The notes under the pieces were generated by a model, which saw only the letters and a program-made list of their open reading frames with translations, searched no databases and was not told where the DNA came from. A stretch of 64,000 nucleotides of DNA. It comes from Marvania coccoides. Lineage: Eukaryota > Chlorophyta > Trebouxiophyceae > Chlorellales > Chlorellaceae. The stretch spans positions 1,612,001 to 1,676,000 of the forward strand of contig OY978101.1 of the NCBI GenBank assembly GCA_963854735.1, given 5' to 3'. Below are positions 41,176 to 52,889 of this stretch, in pieces; position 1 is the stretch's first letter, and each line of letters begins with the position of its first letter. The translations under genes and the position numbers were made by a program.

Positions 41176-42133
41176 ATGCTGTGTAGGCTGCCTCCCTTCA
41201 CGCCTGGGCTAGCTGGGCATCTGCAGTGCCGGGCGTGCAACAACCAGGGGCCTACTACTCCACCCACCAATTCTTCTGCCAATAATGTGTCCTCCCGTGC
41301 CCAACCGAGACGTGAGTTCGTTCTCAGCTCATTTGCTTCGCTGGCCGTCATCAGCGTGCCTGGCGCACCTCATTTAGAGGCTCCTGACGGCAGGACGGTA
41401 GTGAACTCGTTGCTGGGGGCGTACGGGCTGCCGCAGTTTGCAAAATCCAAAGGATTTCGAGACTTTGACGATTTCAACGAGGTGAGGGCAGCACGATGAA
41501 GAAAGGAGCAGTGCGTGTGGTTAGGGTGACACACACATATCAGCCTGCCCTTTTAAAAATGAATGATTCCACTCCCCTTTTCTTTGATCCAAGCAGGAGT
41601 ACACCTTCCGCTACCCAACTTCGTGGGTGCGCAGGAACAACGCGCTGCGCAGCGGGGTCTACATTTCAGATTTCAACACCGCCGACAAGCTGTCTGTTGA
41701 AGTGTTTCCAGAATCGGAGACAGGCGGCGCACCAGGCTCAGACGAGTTCACTCAGGCAGTTATTGGCCAGCTGCTCAACCCCGGCAACGAAGTAGGAGGC
41801 AACTCGCGCATCGAGCCGCCCAGGGCTAGCAAAATTAAAATGGAGCTGCGCCAGGTTGACGGCTACACTCTCGTGTACCTGGCGTATCCCTCCTCAACCA
41901 CCACTCGATCAGGTGCACTGCACTACTTGTCGATTTCGATGAACACCAGGCGCTCACCTTCCACTCTTCCATGCAATTTGTCAGGGTACGATGTGCGACG
42001 GAAGAACGTGGCTGTGGCTGGGGTGAAAAAAGGGACAGTGTACGCGCTGGGCGCCTCTGCACGGTCAGACCAATGGAACCCAGAAAAAGCAGAGGCGCTG
42101 ACAGTGATCATCGATTCTTTCCGGTTGCGGTGA
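41176..42133 (+). CDS. PsbP-domain protein, thylakoid lumen
   Basis: Exons 41176-41481, 41597-41912 and 41985-42133 give 256 residues. PsbP-domain proteins are lumenal accessory factors of photosystem II and NDH complexes. Seen: a plastid leader, then a twin-arginine lumen signal RREFVLSSFASLAVIS ending near PGAPHLEA, and the PsbP fold with EYTFRYPTSWVRRNNALRSG, YISDFNTADKLSVEVFP and ALGASARSDQWNPEKAEAL. The second intron (41913-41984, 72 nt) is inferred because removing it gives TTTRSGYDVRRKNVAVAG, the usual strand order; it has no stop and its retention would add 24 residues. The paralogue (PPD or PPL type) is not assigned. Confidence 0.85.
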
Positions 42134-42197
42134 CGTTTCTTAAATATTTTACTCGGTAAACACATAAATACGTCACTACGACAGTCAATTAATTAAA

Positions 42198-44138
42198 TTA
42201 AATCAGTTTCATCGTGCGGCGCTTCTTCTCCGACCCGTCTGGGAACCTGTCTATGGCCGTCCTCTCCCCCTCCACATACACCTTCCACAGCGCCTTCATG
42301 CGCTCAAATTTGTCTGGATGGTAGTTGACGTGCAGCATCACCGGCACCAGGGAGTTGAACCGGGGCTTGTCGTGGCGCAAGAATTTGAACAGGAACTTGG
42401 AGTTGAGGAACTTGGTGTAGTCCATCACGCGGCGGGTCACCGAGGGGTCCTGGCGGGGGGGGGGGGGGGGGTGGGGGCGGGCGGAGATTAATTATTAATT
42501 TTCACTCTCTCGCAAAGAGTGCTTGGTATTGATTTAATACTTTTGGGACATTTCAAACTATTGATTACGGTGCATAATAGCATTAGAAATGGGAATAAAA
42601 TAGAGCGCTTCCCAAACTTTTCTCCCTCTCTCACCTTATTCCGCGGGCTGTTGGGGAAGAATATGCACTCGTTGAACAGCGCCTGGTCCCAACCGTTCTC
42701 GGTCTCCACGCGGTGGATGACCTTGTCAAGCAGGGCAATGGCAGCGCATGTTGGACGCAGGTAAAACAGCCCAGAGTTGAACACAAAGATGCGCATGGAG
42801 TGGGCGTAGCGTGCCCATCCCATGGAGGCGTCGTCAGCCACGTCATTGTAGCCGTAGGCAGTGCCATCGTCCCTGAAAAGTGGGGATGGGGTGGGGTGTG
42901 AATGTGAAATAATAATATTAGAACGCATAGTATTCGAAGCAGGAAGCCTTCATTTACTTGACTCAAGTTCAACTAAATTATTCACGATTTGCCATAGTGT
43001 TTTTTCCTCTTCTTCCACTTGTATCTTTCCCTTCACTCACCAGCCGTCGCTCAGACTCTCCACGTCGCTGTCCTTCACCAGGTGCTCAAAGGGGTTCTGC
43101 AGCACCAGGATGTCCACGTCCGACAGCAGCACCGAGTAACCCAGCTCCAAAAAGGGCTTGAGGAGGCGGAACTTGAGCGCCGACACCGCGTGGTTGCTGC
43201 CGCTGTTCTTCTGCGATTCGGGAATGGCCATGTCGATGCGGAACGCCGACAGCCCGAATTTCTCTACATTGGTCTTCGTTTCGTCGTCCAGGGCCACCAC
43301 CAGCGCGTTGGTCACCCCCGCCCGCTGAACCCCCTTCATCCACAGCTCCAGCATGCCGCCCGGCCACGCGTAGTTCTTGTTGCTCACCGCCACCAGCACC
43401 TCGTTGTTGACAGCCACCTTGCGCAGAATGGCAGCCAGATCGGGGTTTTTTGCGTCCCGCTCAGCACAAGGCCCCCATGCTGCGTGCCTATCGATGCACG
43501 ACGCAGGGTCAGGGATGACTGCCGCCGCTGCCTTTGAACCGGCGAGCGTGGCGCCAGCCCCTGCCCCAGCCGCAGCGCTGCCTCCAGCTGCTTGCAGGCT
43601 GGCAACTTTCTGCTCCAGCGCCTGTGCTTGCCGCTGCACCAACTGGCGGTCGCGTCTCGCCTCCTTCAGCTGCGTCGTGAGGTCAGCCACGTGCTGCGCC
43701 GTGTCGACGGCTTTGCTGTCTTGGTGTTTGGCGTCGTTGAGCTGCGCTTGAAGCTCCTCCAGCTGCTTGCCAGCCCGCTCCTCCACGACCTTCTGCTGCT
43801 GCTCTGCGTCGGCCAGTTGGCGCCTCGCGGTGTCGCGCTCGTGCTTGGCCTCCTTTAATTTGGTCTCAAGGTCTACGACCTGCTGCTTCAGCCCCTCAGC
43901 TTGCCCCTTCATGATCTCCATCGCGCTGGGGCCAGAGTTGCGAGACATGCGCACCATCGCGACCATCAGGCCAAATACCACGCCGGCGATCAGTGCCTGC
44001 GATGAAAAACGAGGCGTTGCAGGGGAGTTGGAAGCAAAAATTCATGGGGGCTGTTGCTGCTCAGTTCAGAAAGAGTGTTCGCACCGCCATTGTGCGGCGA
44101 GAGGTCTGATCAGAGCGGCCTCTTTGAACATGCGCCAT
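42198..44138 (-). CDS. RRA-like GT77 glycosyltransferase (arabinosyltransferase type)
   Basis: Reverse-strand exons 44138-44085, 43996-43041, 42872-42635 and 42449-42198 (GT-AG) give 499 residues. Plant RRA proteins are Golgi GT77 enzymes that add arabinose to hydroxyproline-linked chains on extensin-like cell-wall proteins. Seen: an 18-residue basic tail, a signal anchor (ALIAGVVFGLMVAMV), a stalk with a long coiled coil (about 40-135), then the catalytic domain with LRKVAVNNEVLVAVSNKNYA, the DxD-type motif in GYSVLLSDVDILVLQNPF, SDGWDDGTAYGYNDVADD, RIFVFNSGLFYLRPT and HVNYHPDKFERM. The first exon is short and is supported only by its ATG, its donor and the continuity of the anchor helix. 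The acceptor of the last exon follows a C17 tract. Confidence 0.88.
42455..42471. repeat. G17 homopolymer (C17 polypyrimidine tract of the RRA-like gene)
   Basis: Seventeen consecutive G on the forward strand, read as C17 on the coding strand, ending three bases before the acceptor CAG. It acts as the polypyrimidine tract of that intron and is prone to slippage and G-quadruplex formation. Confidence 0.9.
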
Positions 44139-44485
44139 GTTGACGAAAGGCTGAGCGCAGCCTGACGCTACTTAGAGTGGGCTAAAAATGAGCCTTCCCC
44201 CCAAATTATTTTTGAAAAGAGAAAAACAAACAAAAGAGGGATCGTTGCCCTGATTTAAGAGGAACCCAGTTAGATTAAATAAATATACAGTTTAGTTTTT
44301 TAAATGGCGAGCTAACGAGGCTCCTTCCCCTCTTATAATTAATTTTTTTACTGGCGCCAAAAAAATTCAAGCGCAGTTTAAATCCACACTTCGCCAACAC
44401 GCACATTTAATCCATTTTTGTAATTGCCGGCAATGTCGTTCCAGATCGCGCCCCCCCGGAGCTGACGCTGCAGGCGATACACACA
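44139..44485. promoter_or_regulatory. Divergent intergenic region, RRA-like / folate ligase
   Basis: 347 bp, AT-rich, between two divergent start codons; no other feature was seen. Confidence 0.4.
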
Positions 44486-46403
44486 ATGCTGGCTACATCG
44501 GCGCTGCGTCGGTGGTCTTTCACCTCTACAACCACCCATCTGGGGCACGCACCCGGGCCTGGGATGCCGGCCACAGTACCTATGTCACGATACGCATCCT
44601 CATCTGCCCTGGAATGGCTGGCTTCTTTTACGAACTACGAGCAAAGAGGCATCCCCGCCGCCGCCGGCACCGACTCAGAAGAAGGCTTCGATCTGGTGAG
44701 CGATCTAAGAAACTCTTTGTTGAGGACAAATATTTGCTAATTCTCTGCCTTTTGGGCGTTTTTTTTTTTTTTTTTGCACATTTCTCCATCTCATTTTGAG
44801 GAAAAAAGAACTGGCGCTTGGCAATTCAGTTTCCATTTTTTTTAATTCCCTCTCTTTCTCTCGCCAGGGCCGCATGCATCGGCTGACGCAAGCTTTAGGA
44901 TCGCCTCAGTCCTCCTGGCCTGCGGTTCACGTGGCAGGCACCAAGGGCAAGGGGTCTGCTGTTGCAATGCTCTCTTCAATTCTCTCCGCCAGTGGATACA
45001 AAGTGGGGGCTTACTCCAGTCCGCACGTCGTGTCTCTGCACGAGCGCATCGCAGTCGCACAACAACCCATTTCCACCGCAGCGCTAGATGCCCTGGTGGC
45101 GCAACACGCCCCCACAATCGAAGCGGCAGCAAAGCAAGAATTGCAAGAGGGCAGCGTGCTGACTCACTTTGAAATTCTCACAGCGCTGGCGTTCAGGCAC
45201 TTTGAAGATGCTGGAGTCGACGTGGCAGTGGTAGAAGTGGGGCTGGGTGGTGCCAGAGATGCCACCAACGTGCTGCCTGCTGACAATTTGGCAGCAGCGG
45301 TGGTGACGGCAGTCGGCAGCGACCATGTGGCAGCGCTGGGGGGCAGCTTAGAGAAAATTGCAACATCAAAAGCGGGGATTATGAAGCCGGGACGGTCAGC
45401 GGTGCTGGCGCGGCAGCCAGAGGCAGCAGCAGCGGCAATTTTGGTTCAACACGGTAAAGAGTTTTTATTTTATTATTTTATTTTATTTTGCTTATTATGA
45501 TTGAATGGTATTCCAATTCAGTTCCCAAATTAAATACTTGCCCATGTTTCTTCTCTTTCTACAGCTGAGTCGTTGAAATGCGAGGCTCGCCAGGCAGACG
45601 TTGAAATTTCAGTCCAGGCTGGCCCTGTGTCGCTAGACCCTGACTCAGGCGCAGTCCTTCAGCTCGGATCTCTATCGTTCAGTCCCTGGGCTGCCGAGGC
45701 GCTGGGCGTCGACCCAAGCTCAGCTGCAGACGTTGCAGTGCGGTTGAGGCTCGTCGGAGCACAACAACTGGACAACGCTGCTGCAGCGGCCACCACCGCA
45801 GCAGTGCTGAAATCCAGCGGTAAATTCCCGGGAATTTCACTTGAAACGGTGGTCAGGGGGGTGGAAACCGCTTCGCTGCCGGGCAGATTTCAGCTGTGCC
45901 GCTTACGAGGCACGGCGGAGGAAGGTGATACCAACGCAATGCCTTGGGTTGTACTGGACGGCGCGCACACCCCTGAATCCGCTGAATCGCTGGTGGCCAC
46001 CCTCAGAGCGGCGTTTCCGTCTTCTCCCGTGGCCCTGGTGCTGGCAATGGCCAGTGATAAAGACCACAAGGGCGTGTGCGCTGCGCTGCGCCATGCTACG
46101 CCTGCTGTGGTGGCGTTCACCGAAGTGGCAGTGGCTGGAGCTCGGGATCGCGCAGCCTCTCCAGGGTCCCTCGCAGCAGCGTGGCAGGCAGCAGGTATGG
46201 CCTCCAGAGCAGCAGCGGCAGCGCAAGGGAAGGGCCTTCCTATGCGAGCCAGGGAGCTGATTCAAGCGTCGCTGCCCGCGGCGGTGGCTCGCTCTGCCAT
46301 GGAGCTGCGCGGGCAGCACCCTGGCGAGCGGGGCGTGGTGGTGGTGACTGGATCGTTGCATGCAGTGGGCGCTGCCCTGAAGCAGCTGGACCTGAAAGAG
46401 TGA
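44486..46403 (+). CDS. Dihydrofolate synthase / folylpolyglutamate synthase (FolC family)
   Basis: Exons 44486-44695, 44868-45453 and 45565-46403 (GT-AG) give 544 residues. FolC enzymes ligate glutamate to dihydropteroate or folates with ATP. Seen: a Ser/Thr/Arg-rich leader compatible with organelle targeting; the Mur-ligase-type P-loop HVAGTKGKGS (91-100); GAYSSPHVVSLHERI; LTHFEILTALAFRHF; the family signature VAVVEVGLGGARDATNV; and the C-terminal Mur ligase domain with VVLDGAHTPESAESL and ASDKDHKG. The sequence LTHFEILTALAF with GGARDATNV suggests the plant dihydrofolate synthase (GLA1-like) branch, which is mitochondrial, but I would not exclude folylpolyglutamate synthase activity. Convergent with the coatomer beta' gene. 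Confidence 0.88.
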
Positions 46404-46764
46404 CATGCAGCATCTCTCTATCCCAATTATCAGTGCATTGCTGACCGATTGAACATGCATTCGGCATCTTATTGCTGTTTTTGTGACTCAAACAGCGCCC
46501 GCTTCTCCCCTTCCTCATCTCCTTTTCTTTTGAAAGTTAGAACCCGATTACAAAATCTGACTATAGAAACGCGGTTTGATTAAGAGGGTGGTTTAAGTAT
46601 AAAGGCCCTCTCTCCGCAAGCCGCAAGAGCAACTCGGAAAAGAACACGGACGGGCTCCCGAAGGAACAGCAAAGAATTAATTAATGTATATGCAGATGAA
46701 TGATGAATGTCAGCATTTACCCATATAACTAGTAGAATAGACTGCTGCATAATGCATAGCGCTC
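46404..46764. other. Convergent intergenic region, 361 bp
   Basis: Lies between the stops of the folate ligase and the coatomer gene; holds both 3' UTRs. No ORF, RNA gene or clear repeat was seen. Confidence 0.4.
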
Positions 46765-49700
46765 TTAATCTTTCTTTTCCTCCTCATCCTCCAGCCCCCA
46801 GTCGTCGTCCAGATCGATGTCGTCCACGTTGGCGTCATCGTCAAACGCAGCCAAATCTGCGTCGTCCAAGTCAGCCTCGAGCATCGCCTCTTCCTCAGCT
46901 GTCAGCCCTGACGCCTCGAACCCAGGGTTGGCTGCAAGGGGTGCAAGGGGTGCAGGGGCAGCTGCTGCCACCTCCACCTCCTCCTCTTCTTCCTCCACGT
47001 ATTCCTCTGCAGGAAGGTACGCAGCAGTTGGTGGTTGTTCCTCTGCAGGTTCCCCTGCGTCCGCAAACACATCCTCCTCTCCTTCTTCTTCCTCCTCCTC
47101 TTCTGCTGCTCCTGCCACCGCAGCTCCTTCCTCCACAGCGTCATCACCCATCCAGGCGTGTGCGTCGCCGTTGGCCGCCAATCCCACAGGCGGCGCACCC
47201 CCCTCGTCGTCTCCCAGCTCCAGGTTCTGCACTGCAGCGATCACGTCCCTCAAATTTGCGCCCTCCATGGCAGCAAAACTGCCGGCAGGGAACGCGGCCG
47301 CGCGCTCCCGCTCCAGCACCGCCTCCGCTTTCAGCGCGTCCTGGAAGTTGGGGAACAGGTTGGGGAACTCGTCTGGGTTGGCCAGCGACTCTGCAGCCTT
47401 GGGATTGATTTTTGCGAGGTCGGCCTGCCAGGCGCGCACCACGGCCGTCATGCGGGACGGCTTGTAGGTGCGAGAGAAGAACGCCGCCTCGGGGAGGCGC
47501 CCGCAGGCGGACAGCAGGTCGATGCAGCCGTCGACGTCTGCCAGCAGGAATCTGCACACAAACGCGATGTTCTGCTTGCCGCCGGTCTCCGCCTTCTCGG
47601 CCAAAGAGCGCATGCCCTCGGCGTCGCCGCGGGAGGTGTACAGCAGCAGCAGTCCGCCCAGGTCGGCCGCCTTCACGAAGCACTCCTCCGCCACGCTCAG
47701 CTGCCCTGACCCCAGCGCCAGCTCTCCCAGCTGCCGCCATTTGACCTCGGAGTCGGCTGCTGCTGCCAGCTCTGTGGCCTCCTCCAGCCGGCCCAGTCCG
47801 ACAGCCAGATCGAATTTGAAATCGGCGTCTGTAGCCACCTCAAACGCCAGCTCAGGCATGTCCTTGGCCTCCAGGAACTTGGCCAGCATGTTGTGGTGCT
47901 CAATGGGGATGCCCTGGAGAAAAAACGGGGGGAAGAAGGGGGAGAAATGAGAAAAAATTTATAGTGAAATATATACACTCTCCCGAAAACAAAATATTCA
48001 GAAGAAAAAAAAGGCGACTTTTTAAACATGTAAAAAAAAAAAATTGTAATCCACACTCCTCTCACTAGCACGCGCCCGCATTTATTACTCACCTCCAGCA
48101 CGTCTGCCGCGGTCTCCATGTCCCCACGCAGTACCAGCGTCTTGTATTCCACCACAGACAGCAGCAGCGTGTAAGACACGATGCCAAACTCACGGTCAAT
48201 CAGATACACCCGCCCCTGCTGCGCCAGGTAGCCCAGCAGGTACATGGGCCTGTCCAGGTGGTGCAGCGTGGTCACCTCCCCGCCCACACAGTAGTTCAGC
48301 CGCCACGCCGCGTTGTTGTAAATAAAGCAGTCGCCCACCCAGATGCCGGTGCGCACCGCCTCGGGGATCTCTGCCTGCAGGTCGAACGCGTCGTCAATGC
48401 CGTCTTCGTCGGGCTCCTCGCCCGCCGCGAAAAACGCGTCCACAGCCTCGGCCTCGTACGCCAGCATGTAGAAGCTGGTCTCGGTGGTGATGGCCAGGGT
48501 GGTGCCAGAGTCGCTCCAGTGCACCCCCCGCGCCGCCACGTCCACCCGCCTCACCACTTTGCCGGTGGTCCAGTCGTAAAACACGATGAAGTCGGAGGTG
48601 CGCACGCCAAGCAGGCGGCCGCCGTGGATGGCCTCCGCGGCGAACGGCAGTCGAATGGTGACCGCCTCCTTGAAGTTGCGGTGGATTTTGACCACGGTGG
48701 CACCCTCGCGGGTGGCAAACACGTTGGAGTCGTCGCCCCACACAAACTCCATCGCAGAACCGAAGGCCTTGTTGCGCCACGCCAGCGCGGTGTACACTAC
48801 GTACTCGCCGTCGCCGCACACCGCCACGAACCGCCCGTTGGGGGAGTGCGCCAGAGTCTGGGGGTAGATGTCCGAGGAGCCGAGGTCTTTCACCGCCAGC
48901 GGCAGCCGCTCGCCGTCGGCCTCCTCCACGGCCGCCTCGCCCAGCGCCTTGATGTTGACGGTCTGGATCTCGTTGTGACGCGCCCAGATCACCTTTCCTC
49001 CCGCATCCATGGACGCCACCGGGTCCTCCCTTCCCAGCTTCACCATCACGCACCCCTCGTCGTACCCAACCACCACGCTGTTGGACCCACGTACGGTGCC
49101 CACCGCCCACACCCGCTCCATCCCGTAGTTCAGCGTGCTCTCCAGGCGGTACGTGGTGGAGTGCCACAGCTTCACTGCCCCGTCTTCGGAGCCGGTGATG
49201 ATCAGCGGCAGCTCCGGGTGGAACGCGACCGCCGCGATGTTGTGCGAGTGCCCATCCAGGGTCTGGATGCACGCCTTGGTCTGGTAGTCCCACACTTTGA
49301 CCAGGCGGTCGTCAGCGCCAGACACCAGGTAGGGGCGGTCTCCTCCGGTGTAGTAGTCGATGGCGTTCACCCCCCGCTCGTGCCCCTCCAGCGTGAAGTT
49401 GGGCACGGGCGAGCCCAGCGACCACACCTTGACGGTTCGGTCCAGCGACGCCGACGCAAAGGTGTTTGTGTCTTTGGGGTTGAACACGACCTGCATAACG
49501 TAGTGGGAGTGGCCCTCGAAGATCTGGGTGCACGCCCACCCGCGGTCCCAGTCCCACAGCTTGATGAGCATGTCGTCGGAGCAGGTGAGCATGACCGGCA
49601 GCGTGGGGTGGATGGCGATGTGGCGTATGTAGTCGGTGTGAGCCTCAAACTGCTTCACTTTGTCCATGGTGTTGTAGTTGTACACGCGCACCAGCATGTC

Positions 49701-50380
49701 GTCGGCGCCACACACCATCCACTGCTTGCGCGCAACGAACTTGGCGGTGCGGACTGTTTGGTTTGGTTTGGGAAAGAGAAGGGGAGGCGGTGGGTGAGAG
49801 AAAGAGGGAGGAGAGCGGGAAGAGAGCAGAAATGGGGAGGAGTGCTCACCTGGCAGCTCTGTGACCTCGAAGGACTTGACGAGGGACTGCGTAGGTGAGA
49901 AAAACGGAAGAATTGAGGTGAGAACACAGAAGAGCAGATTAGGATGGGAAACATAGAGGGCCCACAAGAGCGTGGTCGCACCTGCTCCGCGTAGTTCCAG
50001 ATGTAAACATGGCCATTATACAGGGAAGCGACGACCCTGCAAGTAACAATTGTGTGAGAAGAGGGGGATTTCGGGCCAGCAATCGATGTTGTTGCTCAAA
50101 TTTGGGGACGAAAAGCAAACGCACCAAGGCTCGGTGGGGTGGATGTCCACGCCCTTGACCCTCTCCGATCGCTGGGAAAACTCCCTCTGCAGGTGCAACA
50201 AACAACCGGTCAGCCTCCCAAGCCAGTGTGTCTCTTACTTCCAAGCTGTATTCAGGCAGCCCTCTCACCTTTATGTCTAATTTGAGCGGCTGCAGGGCAC
50301 ACATCCAGGAGAGAGGAGTTAGTCGTCGTGTTCAAAGGTGCTGATCGTCGACCGATTTGGCCCAATTTTAGACTCACCAT
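46765..50380 (-). CDS. COPB2: Coatomer subunit beta' (COPI)
   Basis: Reverse-strand coding exons 50380-50378, 50289-50269, 50186-50125, 50036-49982, 49886-49850, 49753-48093 and 47913-46765 (all GT-AG) give 995 residues. COPB2 is the WD40 subunit of the COPI coat that binds KKXX cargo for Golgi-to-ER traffic. Seen: M-PLKLDIK-REFSQRSERVKGV start identical in plan to other beta' subunits, two seven-bladed WD40 propellers (for example KLWDWDRGWACTQIFEGHSH), the conserved VRTGIWVGDCFIYNN, YTLLLSVVEYKTLVLRGD, and the helical solenoid with YTSRGDAEGM and LAKINPKAAESLANPDEF. The C-terminus is a long acidic tail. The first coding exon is only the ATG, the second is 21 nt, and all the short exons lie at the 5' end. 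Confidence 0.95.
50269..50289 (-). other. 21-nt microexon of the coatomer beta' gene
   Basis: Flanked by CTGCAG and GTGAGAG. It encodes exactly PLKLDIK and is preceded by an exon whose only coding bases are ATG (50380-50378, donor GTGAGT). Confidence 0.85.
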
Positions 50381-50661
50381 CTTGATTTATTTCTACAAAG
50401 CCAGCTCAACGTGCCTCCCCTCGCATCGATCTCTGTGATCCACTAGCACGTTTTGAATAATGTTTCAGGAGCGGGAGACTTTTTACAAGCTCGTTTTTGC
50501 TGGGTTTTGGAAGAAAGGAAGCGGGAGCATTTCGAGCGTTTTTCTGTGCTCTCGAACAATGCAGCACAATATTTTTTTCGCGTTATAAATTAACACAGCT
50601 TTTTCTTCGCACGCCGAGGCCTCGTAGCTGCCTAGCAAACACTCACCAGCAGCAGAAGCTT

Positions 50662-51232
50662 ATGACCGAGCTCGAGCAGTTCGTTCCCAGCGTTCTCGGC
50701 GGTTTTGGTAAGTTTTTTAGCGCGTGTAAAGCCCTTGTGCGCCGTTGTCAGAGCTCTGACCCCGTAACGCCCCCCTGCAGACCCGTTTTCCGAAGGAGGA
50801 GACACCGGCGAGAAAAAATCTAAAAAGGGAGGCGACACCAAGGATTATGTCCACGTCCGCGTCCAGCAGAGGAACGGCAAGAAATCGCTGACCACCGTGC
50901 AGGGCCTGCCCGAAGCTTTCGACTACAAGAAAATTCTCAAGGCACTCAAGAAGGGTAGGTCGATTTTTTTTGCAATCACCCGAGCTTCTCGGCCGCGTTG
51001 TCGGCCGCGTTGGCTTCATTTTTACCGCATCACCGTCTTGAATAACCACGCTCACCGCGCCCCTCCTATCCCCCGCCCCTTTTCAGAGTACTGCTGCAAC
51101 GGCTGCGTTGTGGAGGACGAGGAGCTTGGAAAGGTGCTGCAGCTGCAGGGCGACCAGCGCAAGAACGTGAGCGCCTTCCTCATCTCTAACGAGCTGGCCA
51201 AGAAGGACACCATCAAGGTGCACGGCTTCTAG
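50662..51232 (+). CDS. EIF1: Translation initiation factor eIF1 (SUI1)
   Basis: Exons 50662-50707, 50781-50954 and 51087-51232 (GT-AG) give 121 residues, close to the usual 110-115. eIF1 sits near the P site of the 40S subunit and enforces AUG selection. Seen: a short N-terminal tail (MTELEQFVPSVLGGFDPFSE), then the SUI1 domain with VHVRVQQRNGKKSLTTVQGL, KKEYCCNGCVVEDEELG and VLQLQGDQRKNVSAFLI, ending KDTIKVHGF. It is head-to-head with coatomer beta', 281 bp away, and convergent with PcyA. Confidence 0.96.
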
Positions 51233-51469
51233 AAGAATCGAAAAAAGGGCCGGGGTCTCCCGCTTTAGAAAATACATAGCCTCTTTTCTTCCTTTCGGCA
51301 ATATAATCTGAGCGGGGCCATGCTGGCTCGCTCATGCCACGATGTATCACTCTCTCTCTGCATGCCTTAATTTTTCTTCAGAGCGGCATCGCCGCCATGT
51401 AAACATAGCTAGAACCACTGGAATTTCTTGGGGATAATCGAAAGCTTTTACATTCCATAGTGCAGTATA

Positions 51470-52889
51470 TTACGCCGCCTGCTCCACGTCAAACATCACC
51501 GTGTGCATGTAATCCTCAGCAACAGCGCTGCCGAACGCCTTCTCCAACACTTTTCGGGTTTTGTCGTTCTCCAGCTGCCTGGCGCAGTACCGTACGTGCG
51601 CCGCCTTGATCTCCTCCCGCTGCCGCGCCGCTGCCTCTTCGGTAACCACCCCTGCCGCCTGCACAGGCGCCGCTAGTCGGCCTATCTGGGCGTGGAAATT
51701 AGCCAGAGCAATGGCGTACTTCAAAAAGGCTGCAACATCGCTGGGCTGTTCTGGCCGCATGCACACGCACTCCTTTGAAAAGATGGCGGAACCCCAGTCG
51801 GGCACGCCTCGGTTGGAGGCCACCCCGTATTTTTGCTGCAGCTCTCTGTCGATTGAAACACAATAGGTTTTGGGGGAATTAGAGCCAAAAAACATCCAAA
51901 CTTGGTTATACTCGAAGCAATCGGAGCTCTTCAATAGTAAAACATAAATATTTACGCGCTGTACCTGACTGCTCTTGTGTAGAACGGTGGGAGGGTGAGC
52001 CTCTGTGTGACTGGGCATGGGTCGATGATGGCCAGCGTGGTTCTGTTGCCAACCACCACCAAATCTATCGATAAAATGGGCAGCGCAAACTCCAGGCGAG
52101 GGAAAATCACGCAGTGCAGGACCTGCAGCTCGTCCTGCCGTACCGCCACCTCCAGGTGCATTTTTCTGAAGGCGTGAGACTGGTAAGCCCGGTTCTCAAC
52201 CTGCAGTCGCGGCCACCCGGGGTCTTCTTTGGGGGGGTCCGGGAGGGAGTGCGCCATGGCTTTAGCGCCCTCAGGGTCGAGGCTGTCCATGTATTTGTAC
52301 TGCTTGGGCAGCGGGTAGAAACTGAGGTCGGATTTTAACGCCACCCGCCACGAGGCCTCCACTTGAGCCACCAGGGCCTCAATGACGGGGCAGACGCGGG
52401 GGCGCAGCCGCCAGGTGCCCATGGCGAGCGCCTGCGCTGCTTGCTCTCGAGACAGGCGGTCTAAAAAGACAGTTTTATGGCGTAAATAATTTAGTTTATA
52501 GTTATACTGGATATGTGAATAGGCATAAAATATTATGCTGTTTCTCCTCTCAGTAGCGTACCTGGTGCGTCTTCTGGTCTCTCAATGGGCTTGCTGCCGA
52601 CGCCTATGCCGTACATGAACTCATTGGCCAGCGTTTCGTCCACCTCGCCAGCTGAGTCTGCACCGTTGCCGTTTTCACCGCTGCCTTTGGCCCCATTTGA
52701 GCCTAGCCCGGTTGCTAAGACTGCGCGACGTGCGTGAGTGGACGCTCTGTGGCCAATGTGCGAGAAAGAAGTGGAAATCGACCCTTTAATCCTTAGGGAT
52801 GAGATGGGCCCTTGTGCATTGTGTGATTTGAAGTTATTTCGGGCAGCGAGCTGGCGGCTGGGAGTCACCAACATTGTCATAAACGCCAT
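51470..52889 (-). CDS. PCYA: Phycocyanobilin:ferredoxin oxidoreductase (PcyA), plastid
   Basis: Reverse-strand exons 52889-52562, 52460-51965 and 51845-51470 (GT-AG) give 399 residues. PcyA reduces biliverdin IXalpha to phycocyanobilin, the chromophore of algal phytochromes. About 90 residues of Ser/Arg/Ala-rich leader suggest plastid import, as expected for a ferredoxin-dependent enzyme. Seen: FRKMHLEVAVRQDELQVLHC, with Glu213, His225 (LHCVIFPR) and Asp242 (LPILSIDLV) at the positions of the catalytic Glu, His and Asp of cyanobacterial PcyA; PDWGSAIFSKECVCMRPEQP; and the C-terminal block RQLENDKTRKVLEKAFGSAV with YMHTVMFDV. The retained Glu argues for PcyA rather than an HY2-type phytochromobilin synthase, though this is judged by eye. 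Confidence 0.93.

Noticed and set aside
48258..49898. Forward-strand ORF of 546 codons antisense to coatomer beta'
   Set aside because: It mirrors a GC-rich, strongly conserved gene on the other strand and has a His/Val/Arg-rich composition with no domain; it is a codon-bias shadow.
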